From Rhizobium sp. CF080 (GTDB lineage: Bacteria > Pseudomonadota > Alphaproteobacteria > Rhizobiales > Rhizobiaceae), in assembly GCF_000282095.2 (NCBI RefSeq), contig NZ_AKKC02000004.1:1054001-1118000 (forward strand): 64,000 bases of DNA. Direction: 5' to 3'. Each line of letters opens with the position of its first letter. Position 1 is the first letter of the stretch. The notes beneath the pieces were generated by a model. It was not told where the DNA came from, ran no database searches, and saw only the letters and a program-made list of their open reading frames with translations. Positions 36,290-44,378 of the stretch are shown here, piece by piece. Both the position numbers and the translations under genes were made by a program.

Positions 36290-37144
36290 ATGCGGAAGAT
36301 TTTCGGCAACGGAAAGAAGCTCACCTTTTATGACTTCGGGGCGACGATCGTCTATGCCTCCCGGTTCGATCAGCGGTTTCCCTATTGCGCCTATGTGCCG
36401 GAAGACTACGACGAGGATTCCGACAAGACCTATCCGCTGCTGGTCGTGGTGCATGGTACCGAGCGGCACATGGAAGGATACCGGGATGCGTTTGCCGACT
36501 TTGCGGAGGCGAACGGCGTCATCATCCTGAGCCCGCTGTTTCCCGCAAGCATTGCCCGCCCGGGCGATATCAACAGCTACAAGATGATCCGCTACGGTGA
36601 CCTGCATTATGACGCGGTGATGATCGACATGATCGCCGAGATGAAGGAGCGCTATCGCATCGCCGGCGACAAGGTGATGATGTACGGATTCTCCGGTGGC
36701 GGGCAGTTCACCCACCGCTTTCTCTATCTGCATCCGGAGCAGATCCTTGCCGCCTCCATTGGTGGACCCGGCACCGTCACGCTCATCGATCCCGATCGGG
36801 ATTTCTGGGTCGGAACCCGCAATTTCGAGAGCGTCTTCGGCAAGCCTCTCGATCTCGATGCCATGCGGCAGATACCTGTCCACATGATCATCGGTGGCAA
36901 CGATCACAACACCTGGGAAATCACGGTAAAGCCGACCGATCGATGGTGGATGGAGGACGCCAACATCGCGGGCGTCGATCGCGTCGACCGTATCGTCTCC
37001 TTGAAAAACAGCTTCGAAAAGGCGGGTGTGAACGTGACCTTCGATGTCGTGCCCGATGTTGCCCACAACGACGAAACGATGATGCCGCTGGTGAAGAACT
37101 TCTTTGCGAAAGTCCTCGACGACCTTCGCGGTCGCAGTCTTTGA
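36290..37144 (+). CDS. Alpha/beta hydrolase, esterase/depolymerase-like
   Basis: 284 residues. The nucleophile elbow is YGFSGGGQF (S135), the oxyanion region is LLVVVHGTERHMEG near residue 51, and a late His lies in PDVAHNDETMM. The fold resembles PHB-depolymerase/feruloyl-esterase-like hydrolases. No signal peptide is present, so it is cytoplasmic. A strong AGAGGGG ribosome-binding site precedes the ATG. It is followed after 38 bp by a binding-protein gene, so hydrolysis and uptake are probably co-expressed. Confidence 0.82.
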   Translation: MRKIFGNGKKLTFYDFGATIVYASRFDQRFPYCAYVPEDYDEDSDKTYPLLVVVHGTERHMEGYRDAFADFAEANGVIILSPLFPASIARPGDINSYKMIRYGDLHYDAVMIDMIAEMKERYRIAGDKVMMYGFSGGGQFTHRFLYLHPEQILAASIGGPGTVTLIDPDRDFWVGTRNFESVFGKPLDLDAMRQIPVHMIIGGNDHNTWEITVKPTDRWWMEDANIAGVDRVDRIVSLKNSFEKAGVNVTFDVVPDVAHNDETMMPLVKNFFAKVLDDLRGRSL

Positions 37145-37182
37145 AAACGGATGCCTGAACATATCAACCCCGGGAGTTCACG

Positions 37183-38754
37183 ATGAAAACCTGCTTACGC
37201 ATGGCAGCCGTTGCCGCACTTATGCTGATGCCGGATATGACATTTGCGCAGGCGCCACAGAAAGGCGGCACGCTGACGATCGCACTGAATTCCGACATAC
37301 GCAGCCTTGATGCCAGCCGCCGCGATGCCAATACCGACACCGTCCTCAACCATATCTACGAACAGCTGGTTGCCTATCGCGACGACTTGTCCGTCGGGCC
37401 GGCTCTCGCGGATTCCTGGGACATTTCTGCCGACAAGATGGTCTACACTTTCCATCTTCGCCCGGACGTCGTCTACCACAACGGCGATGCCGTTCGCGCC
37501 GCAGACGTCAAATGGCTGTGGGACAGGCGTATGAACACCGCCAAGACCGACAATCCGTGGGTCTGCGTTCCGAATTTCGACGGATCGCAGGGCTTCAAGG
37601 TTGTGGCTGTCGAGGCGCCTGACGACAGGACGGTGGTCTTCAAGCTGGACCAGCCAAGCGGCATGTTCCTGATCCGCATAGCGAGCATTGCCTGCAACGT
37701 GTGGGCGGCAAGTCCCAAGAATGTCGGACCCGACGACAAGTGGATTGCCAATTCGGCCATAGGCAGCGGGCCGTTCAAGCTTAAGGAATGGAAGAAAGAG
37801 CAGCAGATCGTTCTGGAGCGCTTCGATGGCTACAAGCCGTCCAAGGCGCCGGGCAGCGGTTACAGCGGCGACCGCACGGTGAACGTCGATACAGCACGGT
37901 TCGTGCTTATTTCCGACAAGTCGTCGGCGGAAGCGGCTTTGCTGGCCGGTCAGGTTGATGTCATGCAAACCGTGCCGGCCACACATATGGATGACCTGAA
38001 GGGCAAGGGCGCACAGATCGTATACTCACCTAGCCTGTCGTTTACGGCCCTGATGGTACAGACCAGGGATCCGCTGCTTTCCGACGTCCGGATGCGCCGC
38101 GCAATCGCTCAATCGATCGACCTGAAGCAGATCGCCGAAGTCAAGACAGCGGGCCTTGCGAACTACAACCCCTCCGCCGTTGCGCAGTCCAGCGCTTATT
38201 TTGACGATGCGTTCCTCAATTGGCCGCCATACGATCCAGAGGCCGCGAAGGCCTTGCTGAAGGAGGCCGGTTATAAGGGGCAGCCCATCAAGATCCAGAC
38301 CAATACGCGCTATCCCGGCATGTATGACAATGCGGTCCTGATACAGGCCATGCTGACCAGCGTCGGCATGAATGCGCAACTGGACGTCCTGGACTGGGCG
38401 GCGCAGCTTGAAAACTTTCTCGCCGGCAAGTTCCAGCTGCAGTCGTTTGGCTTTTCGCCGCTTGCCGATCCGAGCCTGAGATATGCCGGTCTCATCGGCG
38501 ACAAGGCTAAGGATCCAACGCTCCAGTGGGAGAGCAAAGAGGCCATGGCGCTGAATATCGAGGCCATGAGAGAGACCGATACGGAAAAGCGGCTGGCCCT
38601 GTTCAAGCAGATCCATGCTTTGATGGTTAAGGACCTGCCGATCTTCGGTCTCTACTACACCCCGATTGTGGATGCGGCGGCGTCGAATGTCCGAGACTAT
38701 AAGGTATGGGCCATGGACCGGGTCAGGGCCTGGCACGTCTGGAAGGCAAAATAG
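37183..38754 (+). CDS. ABC transporter periplasmic binding protein, SBP_bac_5 family, copy 2
   Basis: 523 residues. Signal peptide MKTCLRMAAVAALMLMPDMTFA, then PQKGGTLTIALNSDIRSLDASRRDANTDTVLNHIYE, nearly the same phrase as copy 1 at 14966. The similarity continues to the end (RVRAWHVWKAK against KPRAWGVWKKQ). It probably feeds the same Opp/Dpp permease at 16694-20115 with a related ligand, since no second permease set is present. Confidence 0.92.
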   Translation: MKTCLRMAAVAALMLMPDMTFAQAPQKGGTLTIALNSDIRSLDASRRDANTDTVLNHIYEQLVAYRDDLSVGPALADSWDISADKMVYTFHLRPDVVYHNGDAVRAADVKWLWDRRMNTAKTDNPWVCVPNFDGSQGFKVVAVEAPDDRTVVFKLDQPSGMFLIRIASIACNVWAASPKNVGPDDKWIANSAIGSGPFKLKEWKKEQQIVLERFDGYKPSKAPGSGYSGDRTVNVDTARFVLISDKSSAEAALLAGQVDVMQTVPATHMDDLKGKGAQIVYSPSLSFTALMVQTRDPLLSDVRMRRAIAQSIDLKQIAEVKTAGLANYNPSAVAQSSAYFDDAFLNWPPYDPEAAKALLKEAGYKGQPIKIQTNTRYPGMYDNAVLIQAMLTSVGMNAQLDVLDWAAQLENFLAGKFQLQSFGFSPLADPSLRYAGLIGDKAKDPTLQWESKEAMALNIEAMRETDTEKRLALFKQIHALMVKDLPIFGLYYTPIVDAAASNVRDYKVWAMDRVRAWHVWKAK

Positions 38755-38911
38755 CATTTGACTTACATCCATCGGCAACGATGCAACTGTGGCAAGCGCC
38801 AACGTGCGCAAGCATTTCAATCAACCACTCGTCGAAATCGGTCGGCGGGTGGCTTTCTTTACGACCATCGCGGTAATTGCGGCGATCAATCTCCAGGAAG
38901 TGGATGGCGAC

Positions 38912-39763
38912 ATGAAAATATCGGAACTCGAAGGACGGCTTCAGGCTTTGTCGGAAGGCCGGGGTTTTGATGTTTACTGGCATGTCCGGTTGGCGGCCGG
39001 TGGGGACGAGTTGACACGCAATGGTGCGGCAGTTCTGCCATCGGCAAGCGTTCGCAAGATATCGGTTATGATGGCCGCGCTGCACGCCGCTGCCGAGAAC
39101 CGTCTGGATCTCGACCAGCCCGTCATCATCGAGAAGGAACTGCAGGAAGGAATTCTTTCCGGTGTGTGTCAGTATATGACGCCCGGCCTGACCTTCCCGA
39201 TGAGGGATGCCATTCTGCAGATGATCATTACCAGCGACAACATCTGCACCTATGAGGTCATGAAGGGTTTCGAGATACCCGAATTCACCGATTATTGCCG
39301 CCGTATCGGGATGGGCAATACAATACATCGTACTCGGCTGCCGCCGGTCGGATTGCCGCCGGAGCATGAACTCGATCAGGTCACGACAACGACGGCACAC
39401 GACCAGGTGCTTTTGTTGAGCCTGATCCTTGCTGGCGCAAATGGCGATCCGGCGGCAACAGAACGTCTGGGTGTCGATGCCAGCAATTGTGCAATGGCAC
39501 TGCGCTTTCTGACCTGGCAACGGTATCGCAGCATGATCCCGGGGCATCTCCCGACTCTGACGACCGTTGCGAACAAGACCGGGTGGGGGCAGCGTGGATG
39601 GATGGATGCCGGGATCGTTTTCAAGGACGGCGCCCCCCTCTTCATCATGAGCGTGACGACCGATGGAGTTCCAAGGACCATGCCTGACGGTCTGCCGGGC
39701 CGTGTGGCTTCCGCTACGCTGATTGCGGAACTTTCCCGAGCTTGCTGGGACGCGCTATCTTGA
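38912..39763 (+). CDS. Class A beta-lactamase-fold serine hydrolase
   Basis: 283 residues from ATG 38912. All class A elements are in order: S46-x-x-K49 (SASVRK), S108-D-N110, an omega-loop motif E149-x-x-L-D153 where true beta-lactamases have ExxLN, and K220-T-G222. An upstream GTG at 38789 would add a segment with a hydrophobic stretch (VAFFTTIAVIAAI) that could act as export signal, so the start is uncertain. The Asn to Asp change suggests a substrate other than a standard beta-lactam. It follows binding protein copy 2. Confidence 0.82.
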   Translation: MKISELEGRLQALSEGRGFDVYWHVRLAAGGDELTRNGAAVLPSASVRKISVMMAALHAAAENRLDLDQPVIIEKELQEGILSGVCQYMTPGLTFPMRDAILQMIITSDNICTYEVMKGFEIPEFTDYCRRIGMGNTIHRTRLPPVGLPPEHELDQVTTTTAHDQVLLLSLILAGANGDPAATERLGVDASNCAMALRFLTWQRYRSMIPGHLPTLTTVANKTGWGQRGWMDAGIVFKDGAPLFIMSVTTDGVPRTMPDGLPGRVASATLIAELSRACWDALS

Positions 39764-39891
39764 GTGCCCGTGGCCCGTCCGGAGTTGATGCGACCGGGCT
39801 GCTCTGCACAGCGAGCTGGCTGAGGCCAGGCAGGCCGAAGAGGATTTCCATCGTAGCCGTGTGGCTGATCTCAATATCAAAGCGCGATATC

Positions 39892-40431
39892 TCAAAGTGA
39901 AATAGGTGCAGGGAAGCTGAACTGTCCACCGGCATAGACGAGGGCACGCGATGCCCTTTCCTGCAGAATGGCTTCCACGCGCCCGACCAGGACCGCATGG
40001 GTCGGCGAATCATATTCGCATTCGAGCCTACAGTCGAAGACCGTCAGAGAGTTTTCCAGGACAGGTGAGCCGGTCGCGAGATGGCCCCAGTTTCCCAAGT
40101 TGAAACGCTCCGGACCATAGACCTTTGTCATTCCGGCAAAATGCTGGGCCAGCGCCGATTGGTCCTCGTCCAGAAAGTTGGCCGAAAAGCAACGGTTCGC
40201 CCGGATATGAGGCAAAATCGTGCTGTTCAGGTTCACGCACGCCAGGATCATGGGCGGCTGATCGCTCAGCGAACATACTGCCGACGCCGTGATGCCATGG
40301 CGCAAATTCCCGGTACCGGTGGCAATTATCGTCACCGGCGTCGCGACCTTCTTCATCGCTGCACGAAACGTCAGCGAGTCGACGCGTGCTGCGCCTGTTC
40401 CCTCGCTATTGTTCATTACGTTCGCTACCAT
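39892..40431 (-). CDS. Flavin reductase of a two-component monooxygenase (HpaC-like)
   Basis: 179 residues. The family pattern includes MKKVATPVTIIATG, HGITASAVCSLSDQPPMILACVN and HCVF/VGRVEAI-type ending (AVLVGRVEAILQE). Such enzymes supply reduced flavin to a monooxygenase. An HpaB-like oxygenase lies 1.4 kb away, divergently transcribed, and is the obvious partner. The GntR gene lies upstream in the same direction with a 63-bp gap. Confidence 0.88.
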   Translation of the reverse strand: MVANVMNNSEGTGAARVDSLTFRAAMKKVATPVTIIATGTGNLRHGITASAVCSLSDQPPMILACVNLNSTILPHIRANRCFSANFLDEDQSALAQHFAGMTKVYGPERFNLGNWGHLATGSPVLENSLTVFDCRLECEYDSPTHAVLVGRVEAILQERASRALVYAGGQFSFPAPISL

Positions 40432-40494
40432 CGCAAGCCTGCCTGTCGTGTTGGTGTTCGGGATAGATTTCGCTCATGGCCTTTGCGCAAGGCC

Positions 40495-41190
40495 CTATTT
40501 CGGCGATGGGGTAGTGGCCTCACCTCCACCATTCAGCCATTTCAGGATCGCGATCAGATGCTCGCGCATTGCTTGTTCCGCATCCGCCGCTCTGCGTCCG
40601 CGGATCGCGTCGACGATGATCTCATGATGCTTCCAACCGGTCTCGTTCGTGTAGGCAGGCAAGCGCGTGCGGATCGTGTCTTCCCATGTCAGGTCCATGA
40701 CCTGTTCGAGAAGATAGGCGGCCAGGATATTGTGGCTTGCAACCGCGATCGCCCGGTGGAACAGGTTATCCTTACCGCGATCGAAGACGGCGGGTTCGGC
40801 GAGCGCATGGGCGGCCGCGATGTCCTCTATTTCGGTCTGGGTGCCGCGCGTCGCCGCCAGACGGGCGATCTCCGGCTCCAGCAGCAGGCGAACCTCCCAC
40901 AGCTCCGCCGGGCTGGTTCTGCTGGCGATATTAGCCCTGGTAGCAATCGGCTGCCCGTCACCGCGCGGTCGGCCTTTGGGGACCGGACTGCTTCGAGGCT
41001 TGCTTTCCGGGATCCTGTTGTCGTCACGTAGTGTCGAAAGGGCCTTCCGCAACAGATGGCGGCTGACGCCGATACGCTCCGCGAGTTGTCGCTCGGGCGG
41101 GAAGTATCCTCCTTCGGCCACGCTGAGAATGGCTTGCGTGACCTCCTCTATGGAGTTCAGCGGGGTTCTCAATTCCAACTCTTCGCTCAT
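40495..41190 (-). CDS. GntR-family regulator, FCD (FadR-like) subgroup, second copy type
   Basis: 231 residues. Winged helix near the N-terminus (PPERQLAERIGVSRHLLRKALSTLRDDNRIPE), then an FCD domain (LWEVRLLLEPEIARLAATRG onward). It belongs to a different branch than the GntR at 20410. It is transcribed away from the ring-degradation operon, with a 600-bp control region between them that holds TGGTTG repeats. Autoregulation and control of the operon are likely. Confidence 0.9.
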   Translation of the reverse strand: MSEELELRTPLNSIEEVTQAILSVAEGGYFPPERQLAERIGVSRHLLRKALSTLRDDNRIPESKPRSSPVPKGRPRGDGQPIATRANIASRTSPAELWEVRLLLEPEIARLAATRGTQTEIEDIAAAHALAEPAVFDRGKDNLFHRAIAVASHNILAAYLLEQVMDLTWEDTIRTRLPAYTNETGWKHHEIIVDAIRGRRAADAEQAMREHLIAILKWLNGGGEATTPSPK

Positions 41191-41317
41191 GGTGTTCCTC
41201 CAGATTTTTCCGTAACCGGCAAGTCATCCGATCCCGAGGGCTATGTCCGTCGACGAGAAGGCGGCCCCTGGCAGGGCAGTGATGAGCCGGTTCGGCTTGT
41301 TATCGAAATCGACTATA

Positions 41318-41332
41318 TGGTTGCGTCAACCA
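41318..41332. promoter_or_regulatory. Palindrome TGGTTG-CGT-CAACCA, candidate GntR operator
   Basis: Perfect 6-bp arms with a 3-bp spacer, flanked by AT. The TGG-N-CCA style with short odd spacing resembles operators of FadR-like GntR proteins. It lies 127 bp before the GntR start at 41190. Confidence 0.6.
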
Positions 41333-41350
41333 AATGTCCATATCCGCTTT

Positions 41351-41369
41351 TGGTTGCGGTTTGGTTGCG
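41351..41369. promoter_or_regulatory. Direct repeat TGGTTGCG, 11-bp spacing (copy 1)
   Basis: TGGTTGCG at 41351-41358 and 41362-41369. The combined stretch GGTTGCGGTTTGGTTG is repeated with one change at 41592-41607. 11 bp is about one helical turn, so both boxes would face the same side of the DNA. Confidence 0.5.
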
Positions 41370-41591
41370 TCACTGGCCTTTGTACTGTGCACATAAATTA
41401 ATCATCTCGGTTATTGCTCAAATTTTTTTCATGTCAATTTAAATCAGAAAATATTATTTTATATCAATTATATAATGCCGTTCTATGTCCCTTGATGGTC
41501 GCCGCAAGCGGGTGATTTCACCGAAATCATGAGAACTTTCACTTGCCAGCCGTTCAACCAAAGTCTAGCCTTCAAGAAAGATTGAGAGGTC

Positions 41592-41607
41592 GGTTGCGTT
41601 TTGGTTG
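41592..41607. promoter_or_regulatory. Direct repeat GGTTGCG-TTTTGGTTG (copy 2)
   Basis: GGTTGCGTTTTGGTTG differs in one of 16 bases from 41352-41367, 240 bp away. It lies about 190 bp before the HpaB-like start. The two copies could bind the same protein and form a loop. Confidence 0.5.
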
Positions 41608-41793
41608 TGAGCGCCCCGGCATACGTCCATATGAGACCAAGACATTCCCGGTGGCCGATCCAGCGCAGATGCTGTGAACGGCTCCGTCGACTTTACGCCG
41701 ATCCGGTCTTCCGGATCGACTGGATACCTGTGTGCCGATCGTTCCAGCCCGTCCGCAGGGCTGGTCTCGCTGAAAGAGACGGAAGTCAGACTC

Positions 41794-43269
41794 ATGAATA
41801 CGATGACAAAGACCGTGACCAAGCATGCGCTCAAGACCGGGGACGAATTCAGGGCCTCGCTGGATGACGGACGTCAGCTTTGGGTCAACGGAACCAAGCT
41901 GAACAAGGTTACCGACGAACCGGCGCTCGCAGCCGGGATCGATCTCATGGCGTCGATGTTCGACGACCAGTTCACCGAAGAATATGCGGATGCCACGACG
42001 GTGCTGGACAATAAGTCCGGCCTCGTGACCGGTCGCTCCTGGCAGGTTCCCGAGACGATGGACGATCTGCTTGGACGCCGCAAAATGATGGAATACACGT
42101 CGCGCAAGACCGTCGGGACCTTTGGTCGCCCGCCGGATCTTGGGCCGACGCTCGCGGTCGGGATTCTGGCGCATCTGCATCTGTTCAAGGATTTCAAGTC
42201 AGCCTTTCCGGAATGCCAGCCGGACTTCGTCGAGAACGTTCAGCGTTACGTCGAATTCGGCCGCATGAACTCGATAACCTGCGCCGAGAGCCTGACAGGC
42301 CCGCAGAACGACCGTTCGTCGCCCTTGGCACAGGCGGCATCGCTGCTGCGGGTCAAGCGGGTCCAGAAGGACGGCGTCTACATCTCCGGCGCCAAGTCCG
42401 TCGGTTCCATCGCGGCACAGACCAACGAGATCTTCTTCTCCAACCTCGCTTATCCCGGTACGCCGGCGGAGGCTGCTGTCTGGGGTTCCGTGCCGATCAA
42501 TTCGGATGGCATCAAGCTGGTCAGCCGCGAGATGCTTTCCAATCCCGGCGCCGATCCCTTCGATCATCCGCTCGGCTACAAGGGCGAAGAGGCCGATCAG
42601 CTCGTCATCTTCAAGGATGTCTTCGTCCCCAAGGACCGGATCTTCAATCTGGGCAACGAGCATGTCTCGGCCATTTCCGGCAAGGCGACGCTTTTTGCCC
42701 ATTACCATGTCCTGACCCGCCTGAAGGTCAAGTCCGAGGTCTTCGTCGCCTGCGCCAAGCTGGTGACCGAAGTGTTGGGCACCGGGCAGATCCCCGGCGT
42801 CCGCGCCATGCTGGCGGAGATCATCGAATACAATCGTACGCTCGAAGCCTTCATCCTGGCGGCGGAAGCCAATGCCGGGATCAACGAGAGCGGCGTGATG
42901 TGCCCCGACGTGATGATGATCACGACCGGCCGTCTCTATGCCATCCGCAACTACCCGCACATTATCCATGTCCTGCAGGAAATGTGCGGCCAGGGTCTCG
43001 TGATGCGCTTCGGCAAGGCCGCCTTCGAAAATCCCGATATCGGCCCCGATCTTGCTGAGTTGCTGCCGGGCAAGGGCGTCACCGGCATGCAGAAGGAAAA
43101 GTTGATGAACTTCATCTGGGACCTGACCTGCTCCTCGCTCGCAGGACGTGTGGCTCTTTTCGAAAACGTCAACGCCAGCCCTGCGCCGCGCATGCGCGAG
43201 CGCCTGGTCGCCGAATTCGATACTGCCGCAATGGTGGCGGACCTGAAGAAGATCGCAGAGCTGGATTGA
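41794..43269 (+). CDS. Flavin-dependent monooxygenase, HpaB/PvcC family (two-component, large subunit)
   Basis: 491 residues from ATG 41794. It has the HpaB architecture (about 490 residues). Characteristic stretches are SLTGPQNDRSSP near residue 135, VKRVQKDGVYISGAKSVGS, VFVPKDRIFNLGN and the C-terminal helical bundle with YGFQ-like MRFGKAAFENPDIG. The family hydroxylates phenols and heteroaromatics using reduced FAD from a separate reductase, here probably 39892-40431. Followed after 11 bp by a ring-opening dioxygenase, it probably hydroxylates a pyridine-type ring. Confidence 0.88.
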   Translation: MNTMTKTVTKHALKTGDEFRASLDDGRQLWVNGTKLNKVTDEPALAAGIDLMASMFDDQFTEEYADATTVLDNKSGLVTGRSWQVPETMDDLLGRRKMMEYTSRKTVGTFGRPPDLGPTLAVGILAHLHLFKDFKSAFPECQPDFVENVQRYVEFGRMNSITCAESLTGPQNDRSSPLAQAASLLRVKRVQKDGVYISGAKSVGSIAAQTNEIFFSNLAYPGTPAEAAVWGSVPINSDGIKLVSREMLSNPGADPFDHPLGYKGEEADQLVIFKDVFVPKDRIFNLGNEHVSAISGKATLFAHYHVLTRLKVKSEVFVACAKLVTEVLGTGQIPGVRAMLAEIIEYNRTLEAFILAAEANAGINESGVMCPDVMMITTGRLYAIRNYPHIIHVLQEMCGQGLVMRFGKAAFENPDIGPDLAELLPGKGVTGMQKEKLMNFIWDLTCSSLAGRVALFENVNASPAPRMRERLVAEFDTAAMVADLKKIAELD

Positions 43270-43280
43270 GGGAAACACCT

Positions 43281-44315
43281 ATGGCCACTCAACATGAAAT
43301 GGTGAAACTGTTCACCGAACAGCTGAAGCTCTGCGCGCTCAAGCCTGATGAAACCGTCATCATTCTTTGCGAACACGACATCCGTGCCGACTATGCCGAG
43401 GCGTTCATGCTTGCCGCGCGTGATCTGGGAACGACGCCTTTCCAGATCACCGTGCCGCTGCGCGAAAGGCGCTCCGCCCGCCAGACCACCGGCAAGACCG
43501 CGATCGGCGGCAACCGACCGGTGATCGAGGCCCTGAAAAAGGCAGACATCATTATCGACGTGATGGGCATGCTTTTTTCGCCGGAACAGGACGAGATCTG
43601 CGCCGCAGGCGCGCGTATATTGTTCGTTCGCGAGCCCTACGACGTGCTGGCACAGAACTTCCCGACGCCGGACCTGCGCCGTCGGATCGAGTTCGGCGAA
43701 CAGTTGCTGCGCAATGCGAAGACCCTGCGGATCTGGTCCGACGCCGGCACCGACGCCACCTACGAGATGGGCGGTTATCGGGTGATGACCCAGTATGGCT
43801 ATACCGACACCCCCGGCCGCTGGGACCATATGGCGACCGGCCAGGTGCTCAGCCAGGCCTATGACGGCAAGGTGAATGGTACGGTGATGATCATGCCCGG
43901 AGATACGGTTACCGCCTTCCAGAGGATGATCGAGAGCCCCGTGAAGCTGACCATCAAGGACGGTTTCGTCACCGATATCGAGGGCAACGGAATGGATGCC
44001 CCCTTGCTGCGCGACTATATGGAAAGCTTCAAGGACCCGCGCGCCTACGCGATCAGCCATATCGGCTGGGGCTTGCTCAACACCGCCACCTGGTACCACC
44101 GCGCGATCACCCGCACGCGGACACAGGAAATCAGTGTCAATTCGTTGAGCTACTACGGAAACGTGCTCTTCTCGCTCGGCCCGAACACCGAGCTTGGCGG
44201 CACGAACGACACCCAGTGTCATATGGATATCCCGCTCCGCAAAAGCTCGCTTTCGCTGGATGGCGTGACGATCGTCGACAAGGGACGCATCGTCATTCCT
44301 GAAATGGCCGTCTGA
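43281..44315 (+). CDS. nicX: 2,5-dihydroxypyridine 5,6-dioxygenase-like ring-cleavage enzyme
   Basis: 344 residues. It matches NicX along its length in recalled phrasing: EYGYADEPGRWDH is QYGYTDTPGRWDH here, and LRDYMKYFNDP, ISHIGWGL, FYGNFLFSTGPNTEVGG and PCHLDIPLR all have counterparts. The three iron ligands of this aminopeptidase-like fold correspond to H260, H314 and D316. NicX opens 2,5-dihydroxypyridine to N-formylmaleamate. The true ring substrate here could be another dihydroxypyridine, so the symbol is by family. Confidence 0.87.
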   Translation: MATQHEMVKLFTEQLKLCALKPDETVIILCEHDIRADYAEAFMLAARDLGTTPFQITVPLRERRSARQTTGKTAIGGNRPVIEALKKADIIIDVMGMLFSPEQDEICAAGARILFVREPYDVLAQNFPTPDLRRRIEFGEQLLRNAKTLRIWSDAGTDATYEMGGYRVMTQYGYTDTPGRWDHMATGQVLSQAYDGKVNGTVMIMPGDTVTAFQRMIESPVKLTIKDGFVTDIEGNGMDAPLLRDYMESFKDPRAYAISHIGWGLLNTATWYHRAITRTRTQEISVNSLSYYGNVLFSLGPNTELGGTNDTQCHMDIPLRKSSLSLDGVTIVDKGRIVIPEMAV

Positions 44316-44378
44316 AAACGTCTCGGCACCGTTCAAGGGCGGATGTGAAGTTGACCGCGTAGAATGACAGGAGAAGCG

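Larger units (their letters stand above)
41191..41793. other. 603-bp divergent control region without a convincing gene
   Basis: The middle (about 41390-41480) is very AT-rich and promoter-like. TGGTTG boxes lie at both ends (41318-41369 and 41592-41607). Short open frames here lack family features and ribosome-binding sites. Its length is unusual in this compact region, so an untranslated leader or small RNA is possible but not shown. Confidence 0.5.

Noticed and set aside
7369..39763. Reading region 2 as a beta-lactam catabolism or resistance island (class C-like, class A-like and AAT-like genes together)
   Set aside because: The class C-like proteins lack signal peptides and look closer to NylB-type hydrolases, the class A-like one has an altered omega-loop, and the diamine, N-reductase and siderophore genes are not explained. 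It remains a fallback hypothesis.
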